Source of the DNA: Amia ocellicauda
Lineage: Eukaryota > Chordata > Actinopteri > Amiiformes > Amiidae
Length of the DNA: 64,000 bases
NCBI RefSeq assembly: GCF_036373705.1
Contig: NC_089851.1
Span: 19,969,470 to 20,033,469 of the forward strand
Reading direction: 5' to 3'
This document shows positions 24,323 to 32,171 of the stretch, piece after piece; within the stretch, counting starts at the first letter, position 1, and the number at the start of each line of letters is the position of its first letter. The position numbers and the translations under genes are program-made. A model generated the notes under the pieces. It saw only the letters and a list, made by a program, of their open reading frames with translations. It had not been told where the DNA came from and did not search any database.

Positions 24323-27300
24323 GATTTCTTAGCAGATGCCCTTGTCCAGGGCGACAAACTATAAGAGCAATATACACCTTGTCTCTCTCTCTCACATACA
24401 CACATACAACCTCCCCAACCCCCTATCCTGCTGTTTTTTGTTCCAACTGAGCACTCAGTTACTTAATTGAACCCTTAATTGAACTAATATTTTTTTTAAT
24501 CTTTTAAATGAGTCTTTTCATTATTTTAAACAGTAGGGGTTTTAAGTTAAGTATAGAATTGTATAAATAACTTATTAAGGAACCAACTCCTTTATTACAC
24601 AATTTATAAAGTCATATCTAAGCAGATTGTTACTTGAGAGTAATTGAGAGCTCATTTGGAACAAAAACAAGCAGTGTAGGGGCTCCTCCAGGACCAGGAT
24701 TGGGAACCACTGTTTTACACCAGTAAATTCCTTGACAGGAGAAATATGATAAATAGTCTGCTGTTCAGATGTCTCTTCTCATTTTGGTAGCTTTCTTAGT
24801 ATTTTAGCTGTGGTGAAAAATTTTGCTTTCTTATTGAAAATATGATGTAAGAAAAGTTGTATAATCTATAGATTCTAGACCAATTAACTATATAGGAATG
24901 TGTACACTGTAAGAAGTTAAAATAAAAATGCAAGTGTAACACATGGCTGCACAGAGACATTTCAAATTCAATAGAAGTTAGGATGGATCATGTGCTGCCA
25001 AATAGATACTCCAAAGACACTCCAAAGCTTACATCTAGAAATAGTGTAGGCTACACTCCCACAAGGAAGATTGAATAGGAAGTTTCAGAAATATGTGAAA
25101 TTGTATTATGCATAAACCTTTTATACAAATTAACCTGGGAGTAAACTCTTTCTTTAGAATTAACAATTCATAAACTAGTGTCAGTCCAAAGTTTTTGAAG
25201 ATTGATGAACATTTAACTGTGACTTACTGTACCTTAATTTCTGCTGCATTTAAATTGTATGTTTAAAAGATTTCCATAATGCGTGATTTAAAGTGAATTA
25301 AATCATGAGCATACAAACACATTATCAGAGTTGCAATTTAAGCATCAATGTCAGTGTATAGTTTCTCCAGGAGTTCCTCCTGTTTCTCGCCTTGAAACAT
25401 CCAACTATGTAACAGGGAGTTTAAATGTCAGAACAGGTTGCTGGCTGTTCTTAAGGCATGTCTGTCAATAAGACTGTACTCAAATAAATAAATAAATAAA
25501 TACATAAATAAATGGATGATGGACAGTATTTCTAAACTCTGTGTGCTTGGTCAAATGTCTGCAGTATATATAGATTCAAAATACAGTGGAGTGTGATTGT
25601 TGGTATACTGAATGCTACTTAAGATGTTTGGAAGAAAACATGAAAGTGTCATTTAAACTTATGAATCAAGGCTCTGGCTTTTCTTGTCTGTTGGAAAAGT
25701 CGCGGTCAGGAGTCTCTTCAAGAATTGGTGTCCTTGTAGGTCACAGACTAGGAAAAGCACTGAACTATGCTTTACAATAAAAGGTCACAAAGCATGATTA
25801 GTGTTGTGGATAATTCCCCTTTGCCCATGATGATATGATACTAAAGCCTCCTACTGTCTGTCCCAGGGCAATAATGCTCTCACCCACTGCAAGGAGTTTT
25901 TTTATATATTTTTTATTAAACAATGTTTAGTTATTAATTCAATATTTGTGTGTGTTCTACCAAACGCCTTGGTCTCAATTCATCTGAGCTACTGTGAAAC
26001 ATGCTTTAAAATGTTAATAGGACAAGTCTTTGAAGCTCCCTAGTCTCCAAATGAAGAGGGAAAAAAAAAACACATGTAGCTGGTCTTATGTTGAGTTGAA
26101 CATAAGTTGAAGTACTCTTCACTGAGACAATTTTTGAATAATTATGTGGGATTCCTCTTTAGAAAATTAATTGCATACAATTGTTCCAATTGAATCTGCC
26201 CCAAAACTTAAAGAAATGCCTGTGAGGTATTGGGCCTGGAAGGTTATTATATCCCCTCCTGAATTAAGTTAATGAGACTGTGATGTATTTTGCAGGATCC
26301 AAACACATAGATCAAAGGGGCATTGTCACACAACACACACACAGATCTCAAATGAGCAATGTTCTAAATTGTTATTACATTAACCTTGTCACAAATTCTG
26401 TATTGCAGTCCATTGAAATAAATAAATATGTGTTTACAAAGCAATTGTTTTAGCCGAAGAAGCAGCAGTGTGATATTATATAATCAAAAATAAAAACATT
26501 GACAAAGCATTTATTTTGTTGCACAGAATACAGCTGAGTGCAATTCTACATGCATCGAAGCGCCAGTAGAAGAAATGTTATGTAATCGAGGTGAGTGGGG
26601 GCCGCCCCTGTAGCTCCCAGAAACAAAGGCATATGCATTGAGCCTTCACAATAGCCCCCCATTGTAGTCTATAGAACAACTACCGCAAGTCCCCGCTAGT
26701 AGCATAAAAACTCTGCTTTATCCTATGCTTTCCTGGACCCCAGAAGCTGGCATTCACTTGCTTCAGCCGCACATCTCACAGCTTCCAGGTGCTGCACAAG
26801 GCATGCTTTAGCCCACGGGCTCCGCACCTCCAGAAGCCGCTATTCACTTGCTTTATCCTTATTCTCTCTGTTCCGTATACAGCGCTGCATTTGTCGCCTT
26901 TCATTTGATCCCATGGAGACGCAAATGGAGAGGCTACATTTTAAACGTGATGTCTTGAATGAGTCTTTATTTATACATGTGTGTATTTATTTCTGTATGT
27001 AGTGTATTTAAGACATCGTAATAGAATGAGGAGGTTCATGTGCTCTTTATGGAAGCTATGCGCCGCCTCCAGAAGCTGCAATACACCTGCTTCAGTCTTA
27101 TATCTCTCAGCTCCCAGGGGCTGCACACTGCATGCTTTATGCCTCCAGCTCGGCGCCTCCAGAAGCCCATGTTGCTTTAGCCTTACAGGTCCCAGTTTCG
27201 TCTCTTACAGCCTCCATTTCTAACATTTTATGTGATCCAATCGAGGGGAAAAAATATAGTCTACATTTTAAACCTGTTGTGTTTTGAAGGTGCCTTTATG

Positions 27301-28901
27301 TAGCCTATATGTGTATATATTTATTTTAATAACTAAGACCACCCAATAACAGGGCCATGCAGAGACATCACATATATCTGACAGATGCGGCCCAATCAAA
27401 GCGCGAGGCTGTTCTGGTTCCGACCCAAAACCCGGCCACTGTCCTCGCGCACAGGGACAAGCAACTTGTTGTTGTCATGAAAACAATGCCTGATGCGTCA
27501 ATCAATGCAGAATATTCGGCTGGCATAATTACAGTATTATTGATATACTCTTGAAAGACACAATAGGGCATCAGTGGTAGAATTTGGGTGGAAAACAGGG
27601 ACGTGAGCCGTTACTAGCCACTGCTGATTCGCCCGACAATTCATCCACAGCCCCGCAGTACAGTCTCCCTCCAAAATTGAGTCTCTGCACGGCCCAGTTA
27701 TTGCGTGGTCTTAGTTATTAAAATAAATAAATACACATATAGGCTACATAAATGCACCTTCAAAACACAACAGGTTTAAAATATTGACTATAATTTTTTC
27801 CCCTCGATAGGATCACATAAAATGCTAGAAATGGAGGCTGTAAGAGATGAAACTGAGACCAGTAAAGCTAAAGCAATATGGGCTTCTGGAGGCGCCGAGC
27901 TGGAGGTATAAAACATGCAGTGTGCAGCCCCTGGGAGCTGAGAGATATAAGACTGAAGCAGGTGTATTGCAGCTTCTGGAGGCGGCGCATAGCTTCCATA
28001 AAGAGCACATGAACCTCCTCATTCTATTACGATGTCTTAAATACACTACATACAGAAATAAATACACACATGTATAAAAAAAAGGCTCCTTCAAGACATT
28101 GCATGTTTAAAATGTAGCCTCTCCATTTGCCTCTCCATGGGATCAAATGAAAGGCGGCAAATGCAGCGCTGTATACAGAACTGAGAGAATAAGGCTAAAG
28201 CAAGTGAATAGCGGCTTCTGGAGGTGCGGAGCCCGTGGGCTAAAGCATGCCTTGTGCAGCACCTGGAAGCTGCGAGATGTGCGGCTGAAGCAAGTGAATG
28301 CCAGCTTCTGGGGGGGCAAGAAAACATAGGATAAAGCAGAGTTTTTATACCACTAGCAGAGACCTGCAGTAGTTGTTCCATAGACTACAATGGGGGGCTA
28401 TATCGTGAAAGCTCAATGTATATCCCTTTGTTTCCAGGAGCTACAGGGGCGGCCCCCACTCACCTTGATTGCATACAAATATCTTGTACTAGGCGCTTCG
28501 ATGCATGTAGAATCGAGATGATCGGGTGAAATTACAGCCTTCATTCTGCACAGCTGAAAATGTATGCAAAGATATAAATGCCTGGGTGGTGAATTATATT
28601 TCCTGTTTGATTGATAACAAATATGTGGTGGTGTGTCTCTTGACATTATGGATTTCTTCAATGTCTGTACTTCATGATTTGTATATTCACACACTGCATT
28701 CATTCGATTTTTCAGCTTACACAACGTTTTGATGAAGGGGATATTTTATGTAATGTTTTTCAGAAGTGAAAAGTGACAGTGTTAGAATGTGTTTTGCATG
28801 AGGAAGAAAGAATAATATGACAGTGTATTCACATTGTTATGTAGACTGTTTGTTGTTCATAACAATGGACAACATACAGTGTTGTTTCAGTAGCTGGTGT
28901 T

Positions 28902-28958
<57 letters not shown>

Positions 28959-29390
28959 AACATACAGTGCTAGATAATTTTTTCCAGGTTTTGTGCAGTC
29001 ATTGCTTAAATGTATCACCCCAAGCTGGTATGTTAGAGGATTTGTAACTAATTGCACAGCACTTATAAGATGGGAAACCTAATTGATTGGTCCTATTAGA
29101 AGTACTTATCCACAGTCCCAAATTATTTTAGACTGTCAGCTTTAACCTTCACTTCAAGAATTAGATAAACTCTTCTGTGTCTATGGTGACCTTGTTGAAG
29201 TGACCTACTCATTGGATGGAGAACTAGACATGTATTTAATTTTATCAAGAGTATACAATTTATTTATGTGTACCCCATTTACTTGTGTATTGGAAAGTAA
29301 TGAAGTGGATGATTTACTGGGCTCTTTCTCTTATGGGTTTCAGGTGATTTTTTCATAGTGATTAGCTTTACAAATATCTATCTATCTGTC

Positions 29391-29473
<83 letters not shown>

Positions 29474-29860
29474 CGTACGTAAGTATGGAATACTCCTTAT
29501 TCCTGCCCTAAACATCACACATTTTACAATTTTGTAAAGCTGTTTACTGTATTAAATACGTTCATGATTGTGTACACATTTTTAGAGGTAGTGCTGTTGA
29601 CTATGGAAAAAATAAAGAAACTAGCACTTGTGTAGTGCTCCATTACTAAATGGGAATAAAATATAATTTCCTTTCATGTCTTTAGGGTGTCTTATAGCAT
29701 ATCAACAATGTTAATGGACTATAAAAACTCAACGATGGCTTTAATTAAACTAAGAGCATCCACACAGGGAATGTTTTATGTGATAGTTGTTTTCCTGGAA
29801 ATCAAAGCCTAAAATACCTGTTAATAATAAAAGAAGCATGAAGAGAGTATCTCAACCTAA

Positions 29861-29946
<86 letters not shown>

Positions 29947-30801
29947 GGGGGGGGTCAAATTAATGTTTTCTTTTAGGTAAATTGAGGAACTAAATTCTAT
30001 CTGACACTGAAACAAGAAACCTACTTTCTTATCCGCAAGCCTTTAGGATGTTAGGGTGCATGCTCTTTGCAGTTGTATGGCATGGCTTCTTCAAGGCATA
30101 CATCACGACACACTGTAGCATGCAGCAATGATTCTCAACACTTCCATGTACTGCTCACAGATGTTCATGCTGTCTCATTCAACTGAATTATATTTTGACA
30201 TGTATTTATTTATATAGTGAGTTAGTAATTTGTTACAGTTCCGCCCAGCAAACTAACACATTTTCAACCAGTCCTGGATAAATCATAATCATATGTAACC
30301 TTGCAGATTATAAACAATTTTAAAACTATAGGCTAAGAAAAATAAATAATATTACAACTACTACTACTCAGATTAATCATATGTGTTGTGGTACTAGTAG
30401 TAGAAATAAGTTTCCATTACATTCTACAGACAAGAGAGAAACTGGTACAACTAACGGCACCTCACAGTTCAATTTAAATTGCATCTATCGTAAATTGTCA
30501 GAGAAAGGCTGTTTTTTGTTTTGTTTTGTTAATTAAGCATACATTTAATGATATTAATTGAAATTCCATTAACAATGTCAGTTTCAATAAATACACAATA
30601 CACCATGATTTGATAGCAATTCTACCTGTAAGTCATCAATGGCATTATTTTTACATTTCCTTCCGTAAACCTATTTTCCAGATTGGTTCTGACGCTGCAG
30701 CGGGTGGACAAGCCGAAAGTCAAGCCAATTCAGAGGAGAAAAGCGGCGACGGACCCCGGCACGTCTTCTCCTTCTCTTGGTTAAACTCGCTTAAAGAGTA
30801 G
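10000..30801 (+). CDS. trim55: trim55 (MuRF2) gene, ten coding exons, 527 residues
   Basis: Muscle RING-finger E3 ubiquitin ligase that acts at sarcomeres and microtubules and signals from titin to the nucleus. Coding exons: 10000-10164, 10717-10889, 13381-13555, 14381-14476, 17036-17269, 18310-18332, 18422-18546, 18874-19091, 20449-20703, 30682-30801. All junctions are GT-AG and phases agree throughout. Domain order: C3HC4 RING (Cys25 to Cys80), MuRF family segment, B-box2 (Cys126 to about 160), coiled coil/COS region (about 172-330), Glu-rich acidic run (about 331-352), Ser/Pro/Ala-rich tail, and a last exon with [11 protein letters not shown]. The 23-base exon 6 and 234-base exon 5 are typical of the TRIM54/55/63 family. 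The long acidic tail and C-terminal motif select TRIM55 (human about 548 residues). No frame break is seen. Confidence 0.96.
10165..10716 (+). other. trim55: trim55 intron 1
   Basis: 552-bp intron, gtatgt donor to gcgcag acceptor. Nothing further is recognised. Confidence 0.85.
10717..10889 (+). CDS. trim55: trim55 coding exon 2 (end of RING, MuRF family segment)
   Basis: Supplies the last RING zinc pair (RCPSC, Cys77 and Cys80) and the conserved [20 protein letters not shown] block specific to MuRF proteins. It ends ACCAG|gtgagg, phase 2. Confidence 0.96.
10890..13380 (+). other. trim55: trim55 intron 2
   Basis: 2.5-kb AT-rich intron. A short GC-richer block near 12050-12180 contains a CAGCTG-type E-box context but nothing decisive. 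I see no repeat of known family. A few AGGTTAGGG-like words near 13180 are too short to matter. Confidence 0.75.
13381..13555 (+). CDS. trim55: trim55 coding exon 3 (B-box2)
   Basis: Encodes the B-box2 zinc ligands: CEEH (Cys126, His129), IYCVTC (Cys138, Cys141), CSMC (Cys146, Cys149) and the AHKDC end. It follows a tandem ...cagcag acceptor. The start at 13381 gives Ser-Lys-Ser-Gly-Pro, and use of the first CAG (start 13378) would add one Ser in frame. It ends AAAAG|gtgag, phase 0. Confidence 0.93.
13556..14380 (+). other. trim55: trim55 intron 3
   Basis: 825-bp intron with no recognisable element. Confidence 0.8.
14381..14476 (+). CDS. trim55: trim55 coding exon 4 (start of coiled coil)
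   Basis: Thirty-two codons, [20 protein letters not shown] onward, the conserved start of the MuRF coiled coil. Acceptor ctttccag, donor CTTGAG|gtagaa, phases 0/0. Confidence 0.95.
14477..17035 (+). other. trim55: trim55 intron 4
   Basis: 2.6-kb AT-rich intron. It holds short simple runs such as (TTTG)n near 15045 and (AATG)n near 15236. No mobile element is recognised. Confidence 0.75.
17036..17269 (+). CDS. trim55: trim55 coding exon 5 (coiled coil)
   Basis: Seventy-eight codons of charged coiled coil. They include [18 protein letters not shown] and end MSLFLQ, as in other MuRF genes, where this exon is also 234 bases. Acceptor cccatag, donor CTACAG|gtacac. Confidence 0.95.
17270..18309 (+). 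other. trim55: trim55 intron 5
   Basis: 1.04-kb intron. It contains a (TTTA)n run near 18070. Open frames here have no family match. Confidence 0.75.
18310..18332 (+). CDS. trim55: trim55 coding exon 6 (23-nt microexon)
   Basis: Encodes NSKPLLQ plus two bases of a Lys codon. The gtaagt donor is near consensus. A 23-base exon at this point is a family hallmark, and the phase (2) is completed by the next exon. Confidence 0.92.
18422..18546 (+). CDS. trim55: trim55 coding exon 7 (COS-box region)
   Basis: Reads [20 protein letters not shown], then DHFATSF..E...LRNLDFLR. This is the COS-box segment used by MuRF proteins for microtubule and sarcomere binding. Donor AAGAG|gtaaag, phase 1. Confidence 0.94.
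18547..18873 (+). other. trim55: trim55 intron 7
   Basis: 327-bp intron with nothing recognised. The preceding intron 6 is only 89 bp. Confidence 0.8.
18874..19091 (+). CDS. trim55: trim55 coding exon 8 (acidic tail)
   Basis: Begins with about twenty almost uninterrupted Glu/Asp/Gly codons (GAG/GAA/GAC run), then a Ser/Thr/Pro-rich tail ending DTPVQ. Human MuRF2 has the same acidic block after LREIDF-type residues. Donor TACAG|gtgagc, phase 0. The donor is followed closely by a long hairpin. Confidence 0.92.
19092..20448 (+). other. trim55: trim55 intron 8
   Basis: 1.36-kb intron holding the 135-bp palindrome listed separately. The rest is AT-rich and unremarkable. Confidence 0.75.
19117..19251. 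repeat. near-perfect 135-bp palindrome (hairpin MITE-like)
   Basis: The arm from ggtaattaatagattttttt to ctaggtgttcatcatccaac is mirrored after a 5-base loop (atcac, 19182-19186) by gttggatgatgaacacctag and onward. Only a few mismatches occur in about 65 pairs. Such compact palindromes are usually hairpin MITEs or young inverted duplications. No clear target duplication is seen, although the TTAAT-containing ends are AT-rich. It begins 25 bases past the exon 8 donor. Confidence 0.9.
20449..20703 (+). CDS. trim55: trim55 coding exon 9 (Ser/Pro/Ala-rich tail)
   Basis: Eighty-five codons. [12 protein letters not shown] matches the conserved DPLFYPSWYKG-type motif of MuRF2 tails, and the exon ends SSSTAAPQ|gtcagt, phase 0. 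The start is set by the cattaag acceptor after a pyrimidine run and by phase. The open frame continues upstream, so the 5' boundary is slightly less sure than the rest. Confidence 0.88.
21003..21046. repeat. (TA)n microsatellite at the left end of the Tc1 element
   Basis: About 22 TA units. They replace the expected outer part of the left terminal repeat of the adjoining transposon. Confidence 0.9.
21047..22530 (-). mobile_element. Tc1/mariner element, DD38E (Intruder-like), decayed, left end lost
   Basis: Inverted ends are visible: aactaaatgcaaagtgagtg at 21050 is mirrored by cactcactttgcatttagtt ending at 22435, and ggtgtgaccaccctttgcct at 21104 has its mirror near 22370. The right end runs on to the terminal cagtactg next to TA at about 22530. 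The matching outer 90 or so bases on the left are missing and a TA microsatellite stands there instead. The transposase gene is on the minus strand. Between the catalytic Asp of QHDND and the Glu of LNIVES I count 38 residues, the spacing of the DD38E group. Confidence 0.88.
21052..22112 (-). pseudogene. Tc1 transposase pseudogene
   Basis: The frame starts with [20 protein letters not shown] and continues through a paired helix-turn-helix DNA-binding region ([20 protein letters not shown], then GRPRKLT) to about 21711. A stop and frame changes follow. The catalytic half resumes at 21582-21052 with [18 protein letters not shown] and [12 protein letters not shown]. The first catalytic Asp context reads WTEES where the family has WTDES. 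Frame breaks plus this change show it is dead. Confidence 0.88.
22529..22565. repeat. (TA)n microsatellite flanking the Tc1 right end
   Basis: About 18 TA units beginning at the TA target of the element. Confidence 0.9.
23328..23375 (+). CDS. trim55: candidate trim55 alternative exon (16 codons)
   Basis: A tactttatttcag acceptor opens a 48-base segment. It reads [16 protein letters not shown] in the phase set by exon 9 (phase 0) and ends CAG|gtttag, again phase 0. The composition (Ser/Ala/Pro) continues the style of the exon 9 tail. The donor is weak (gtttag), and read-through meets TAG after one codon. This is a prediction from splice signals and frame only. Its value lies in pairing with the hydrophobic exon 156 bases downstream. 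Confidence 0.35.
23532..23651 (+). CDS. trim55: candidate trim55 alternative terminal exon with hydrophobic helix
   Basis: A strong attttttcacag acceptor opens, in the frame set by exon 9, 39 codons and a TAA. The first part reads [19 protein letters not shown], a membrane-spanning-like stretch of about 14-18 residues followed by a basic/polar turn and a second apolar tail. An ATTAAA hexamer lies at 23764-23769. If spliced to exon 9, directly or through the 16-codon segment, it would give a tail-anchored MuRF2 of about 527 or 543 residues. A possible donor at 23623 would change only the last residues. It may also be chance in a 10-kb intron. Confidence 0.4.
   Translation, partial: ELAFWLTVLALFIILRQLWSQIQCAIVTFMGRIFISTFI
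24250..24420 (-). repeat. (ATT)n microsatellite and SINE/LINE-type tail, minus orientation
   Basis: About 24 ATT units are followed by agcagatgcccttgtccagg and gcgacaa, the reverse complement of the tail seen at 5.3 kb. The microsatellite sits at the element's 3' end. Confidence 0.8.
24405..24715. mobile_element. degraded hAT-like MITE
   Basis: The right end reads gggctcctccaggaccagga, then ttgggaaccactg, a terminal motif common in non-autonomous fish hAT elements. The left part keeps the subterminal tttgttccaactgagc and cttaattgaacccttaattg phrases, but its terminal repeat is not readable. Confidence 0.5.
26543..28513. repeat. giant palindrome: 824- and 833-bp arms around a 314-bp loop
   Basis: The left arm 26543-27366 starts attctacatgcatcgaagcg. 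It is mirrored over its whole length by 27681-28513, which ends cgcttcgatgcatgtagaat, at roughly 88-90% identity by eye. The inner ends are gccatgcagagac and gtctctgcacggc. Each arm is itself two diverged tandem units about 329 bp apart (cagaagctgg at 26741 and cagaagctgc at 27070), so the order is A-B-loop-B'-A'. The two arms encode the same 80-codon chance frame. I see no target duplication and no transposase. It may be a foldback or long-TIR non-autonomous DNA element; the family is unknown to me. Confidence 0.9.
27367..27680. other. loop of the giant palindrome
   Basis: 314 bp of single-copy, GC-richer sequence between the arms. It contains gcatcagtggtagaattt, which resembles a tRNA A-box, but no B-box follows. 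No protein signal. Confidence 0.6.
28904..28958. repeat. (TG)n microsatellite
   Basis: About 27 TG units with one interruption. Confidence 0.95.
29391..29470. repeat. compound (TG)n(TA)n(GA)n microsatellite
   Basis: Three consecutive dinucleotide tracts within 80 bp. Confidence 0.95.
29864..29943. repeat. compound (GT)n(GA)n microsatellite
   Basis: A GT run is followed by a long GA run ending in a G-rich patch (gggtggggggggg-like). Confidence 0.95.
30682..30801 (+). CDS. trim55: trim55 coding exon 10 (canonical C-terminus)
   Basis: Acceptor ttttccag, then 39 codons and TAG. The terminal [14 protein letters not shown] matches the human MuRF2 ending, so this is the conserved main C-terminus and confirms the long intron. 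Confidence 0.94.
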   Translation: MGSDAAAGGQAESQANSEEKSGDGPRHVFSFSWLNSLKE

Positions 30802-31187
30802 TGTCCCCTTTTCCCAGCCGGCGAGCGCACAGTGAGCCCGTCCATGTGCCGGGGAGCCCTGGTCTACGGGAGACCCTGCTTGAAATATTCCCATATTAAC
30901 CGGTTTGTTTTAAGCTCGATTCCATTGATGGAAAGACGCCTGCAAGACAACGCGCGGTCGGACACAAATCTCATCTGGAACAAATTACGCGACCTTCATG
31001 ATTTAAGAAATCATGTATCTCTCACCAATTAATGTATCCCTCGTCTACACTGTCAACTTTGAGTAACTGTAAAAACAATACTTGTGAATATGCTAATATA
31101 CTACACTTTTACATGCAAGTTTCAAATTGTTAGCACGCAAGAAGTTACACAATAACATGTAAACGTAGCTTCCAAGCTTTTATTAAA
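30802..31187 (+). other. trim55: trim55 3' UTR (probable)
   Basis: The only good hexamer in reach is ATTAAA at 31182-31187, giving a 3' UTR of about 400 bases that ends in the region shared with the convergent crh 3' end. Confidence 0.5.
31179..31187. terminator. bidirectional polyadenylation hexamers (TTTATTAAA)
   Basis: This 9-mer reads ATTAAA on the plus strand (trim55) and AATAAA on the minus strand (crh). A second minus-strand AATAAA lies at 31247-31252, so crh may end earlier. Confidence 0.5.
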
Positions 31188-31246
31188 AAATATAAATATT
31201 AGACATTCTCTTGCACAACAAAAAGTGACTGTTTGCTCATAGTATG

Positions 31247-31252
31247 TTTATT
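31247..31252 (-). terminator. crh: candidate crh polyadenylation signal
   Basis: AATAAA on the minus strand, about 400 bases past the crh stop codon. Confidence 0.5.
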
Positions 31253-31650
31253 ATCAAACGTAAACAAGGTAGAGTACAGTGAAAACTGAATTTCAGAGAG
31301 GAGATCTTTCTGAGTACGGCATCCTGAAATGTGTGAATATCCTACCAAGCTACTTAAAATATACGAATTGGTATTTTTATGAAAAGGTGAGAGGATTTCT
31401 TGTGTAAATGCTACAGTTTTTGTATTAGCACTGTTACAACAGTTATACAAATTAAAATTACATGTATTTTCTTCTTGCATTTATGATACAGTCTGTTCAC
31501 CATCAAGCGGAATACAATTCCTTATCAATTTTTCTTCGTATTGAGGTTTAAAGCTATAAAAAATAAATAATGTAAAAGCAGCACTATGGTATAGAATACT
31601 GTGTTTGTGCTAGATGTACAACTTCTTTGGCCGATGCAATGACGTCATGG

Positions 31651-32151
31651 TTACTTTCCGATGATCTCCATCATTTTCCTGTTGCTGTGTGCTTGCTGGG
31701 CTAACTGCTCCGCCCGAGCCATTTCTAGCACTTCTCTGAGCAGGTGGAAGGTCAGGTCCAGGGAAATGGGGGGCTCTTCGGACCGCTTCCCCCTTTCCAT
31801 CAGGTCTTCAATCTGGTTACCGGAGCTGCTCACAAACCGACTGATGTTACCAACTTTGCCTTGCAAAAGCCGCTGTGTGAGCTGCAGTTGCAGAGCCCTG
31901 TTGACGGTGGTCGAGGAGTCTTCAGGAGAGAGGTTGGCTGTGGACGGTGGGGGGTTCTTGTTGACATTGCCCAGCCGGATGAAGTACTCCTCTCCCAGGC
32001 GCACCAGGACGGGCAGGGGCTGCTGCTGCAGGTCGGACTGGGAGTCGGGAGCGTGTTGGACAGCGCCCGGGCTGTCGAGAGCTCTACATTCATGGCGTGG
32101 TAGAAAGGCAACGAGAAGAACCACGGTAGAAATGAGGAAATTGAGCTTCAT
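31651..32151 (-). CDS. crh: crh, corticotropin-releasing hormone precursor, 166 residues
   Basis: Secreted neuropeptide precursor. Hypothalamic CRH drives pituitary ACTH release through CRHR1. The whole frame lies in one exon. Residues 1-24 form a signal peptide (MKLNFLISTVVLLVAFLPRH, then ECRA). EEYFIRLGN at about 53-61 is the conserved cryptic-region motif. A dibasic site (GKR, ending at 123) precedes the 41-residue hormone at 124-164, which starts SEEPPISLDLTFHLLREVLE. Gly165-Lys166 at the very end supply the amidation signal. The start is the Met before the signal peptide; the open frame extends upstream into the intron without meaning. The hormone differs from the human form as I recall it only at position 38 (Met for Leu). 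The gene is complete and unbroken. Confidence 0.98.
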   Translation of the reverse strand: MKLNFLISTVVLLVAFLPRHECRALDSPGAVQHAPDSQSDLQQQPLPVLVRLGEEYFIRLGNVNKNPPPSTANLSPEDSSTTVNRALQLQLTQRLLQGKVGNISRFVSSSGNQIEDLMERGKRSEEPPISLDLTFHLLREVLEMARAEQLAQQAHSNRKMMEIIGK

Positions 32152-32171
32152 GTCAGGATAGCAACAGGAAT
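32152..32171 (-). other. crh: crh exon 2 5' UTR segment
   Basis: On the minus strand a ttcttctttag acceptor precedes about 20 untranslated bases and the ATG, matching the vertebrate CRH layout of a non-coding first exon plus a single coding exon. Confidence 0.7.

Larger units (their letters stand above)
20704..30681 (+). other. trim55: trim55 intron 9 (about 10 kb, repeat-rich)
   Basis: The largest intron. In order it holds an AT tract, a decayed Tc1 element, two candidate alternative exons (23.3-23.7 kb), an ATT tract with a SINE-type tail, an hAT-like MITE remnant, a 2-kb palindrome, and GT/TA/GA microsatellites. The remaining sequence (24.7-26.5 and 29.95-30.68 kb) is AT-rich with no signal I recognise. 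Confidence 0.8.

Noticed and set aside
27565-27583. tRNA-Gly-like A-box word (gcatcagtggtagaattt) in the palindrome loop
   Set aside because: No anticodon stem or B-box follows at the right distance, so it is a chance match.
26981-28094. An 80-codon frame ([20 protein letters not shown]...) present in both arms of the giant palindrome, suggesting a conserved gene pair
   Set aside because: The arms are about 90% identical as DNA and the proteins differ at a similar rate, so there is no sign of selection. There is no domain and no promoter.
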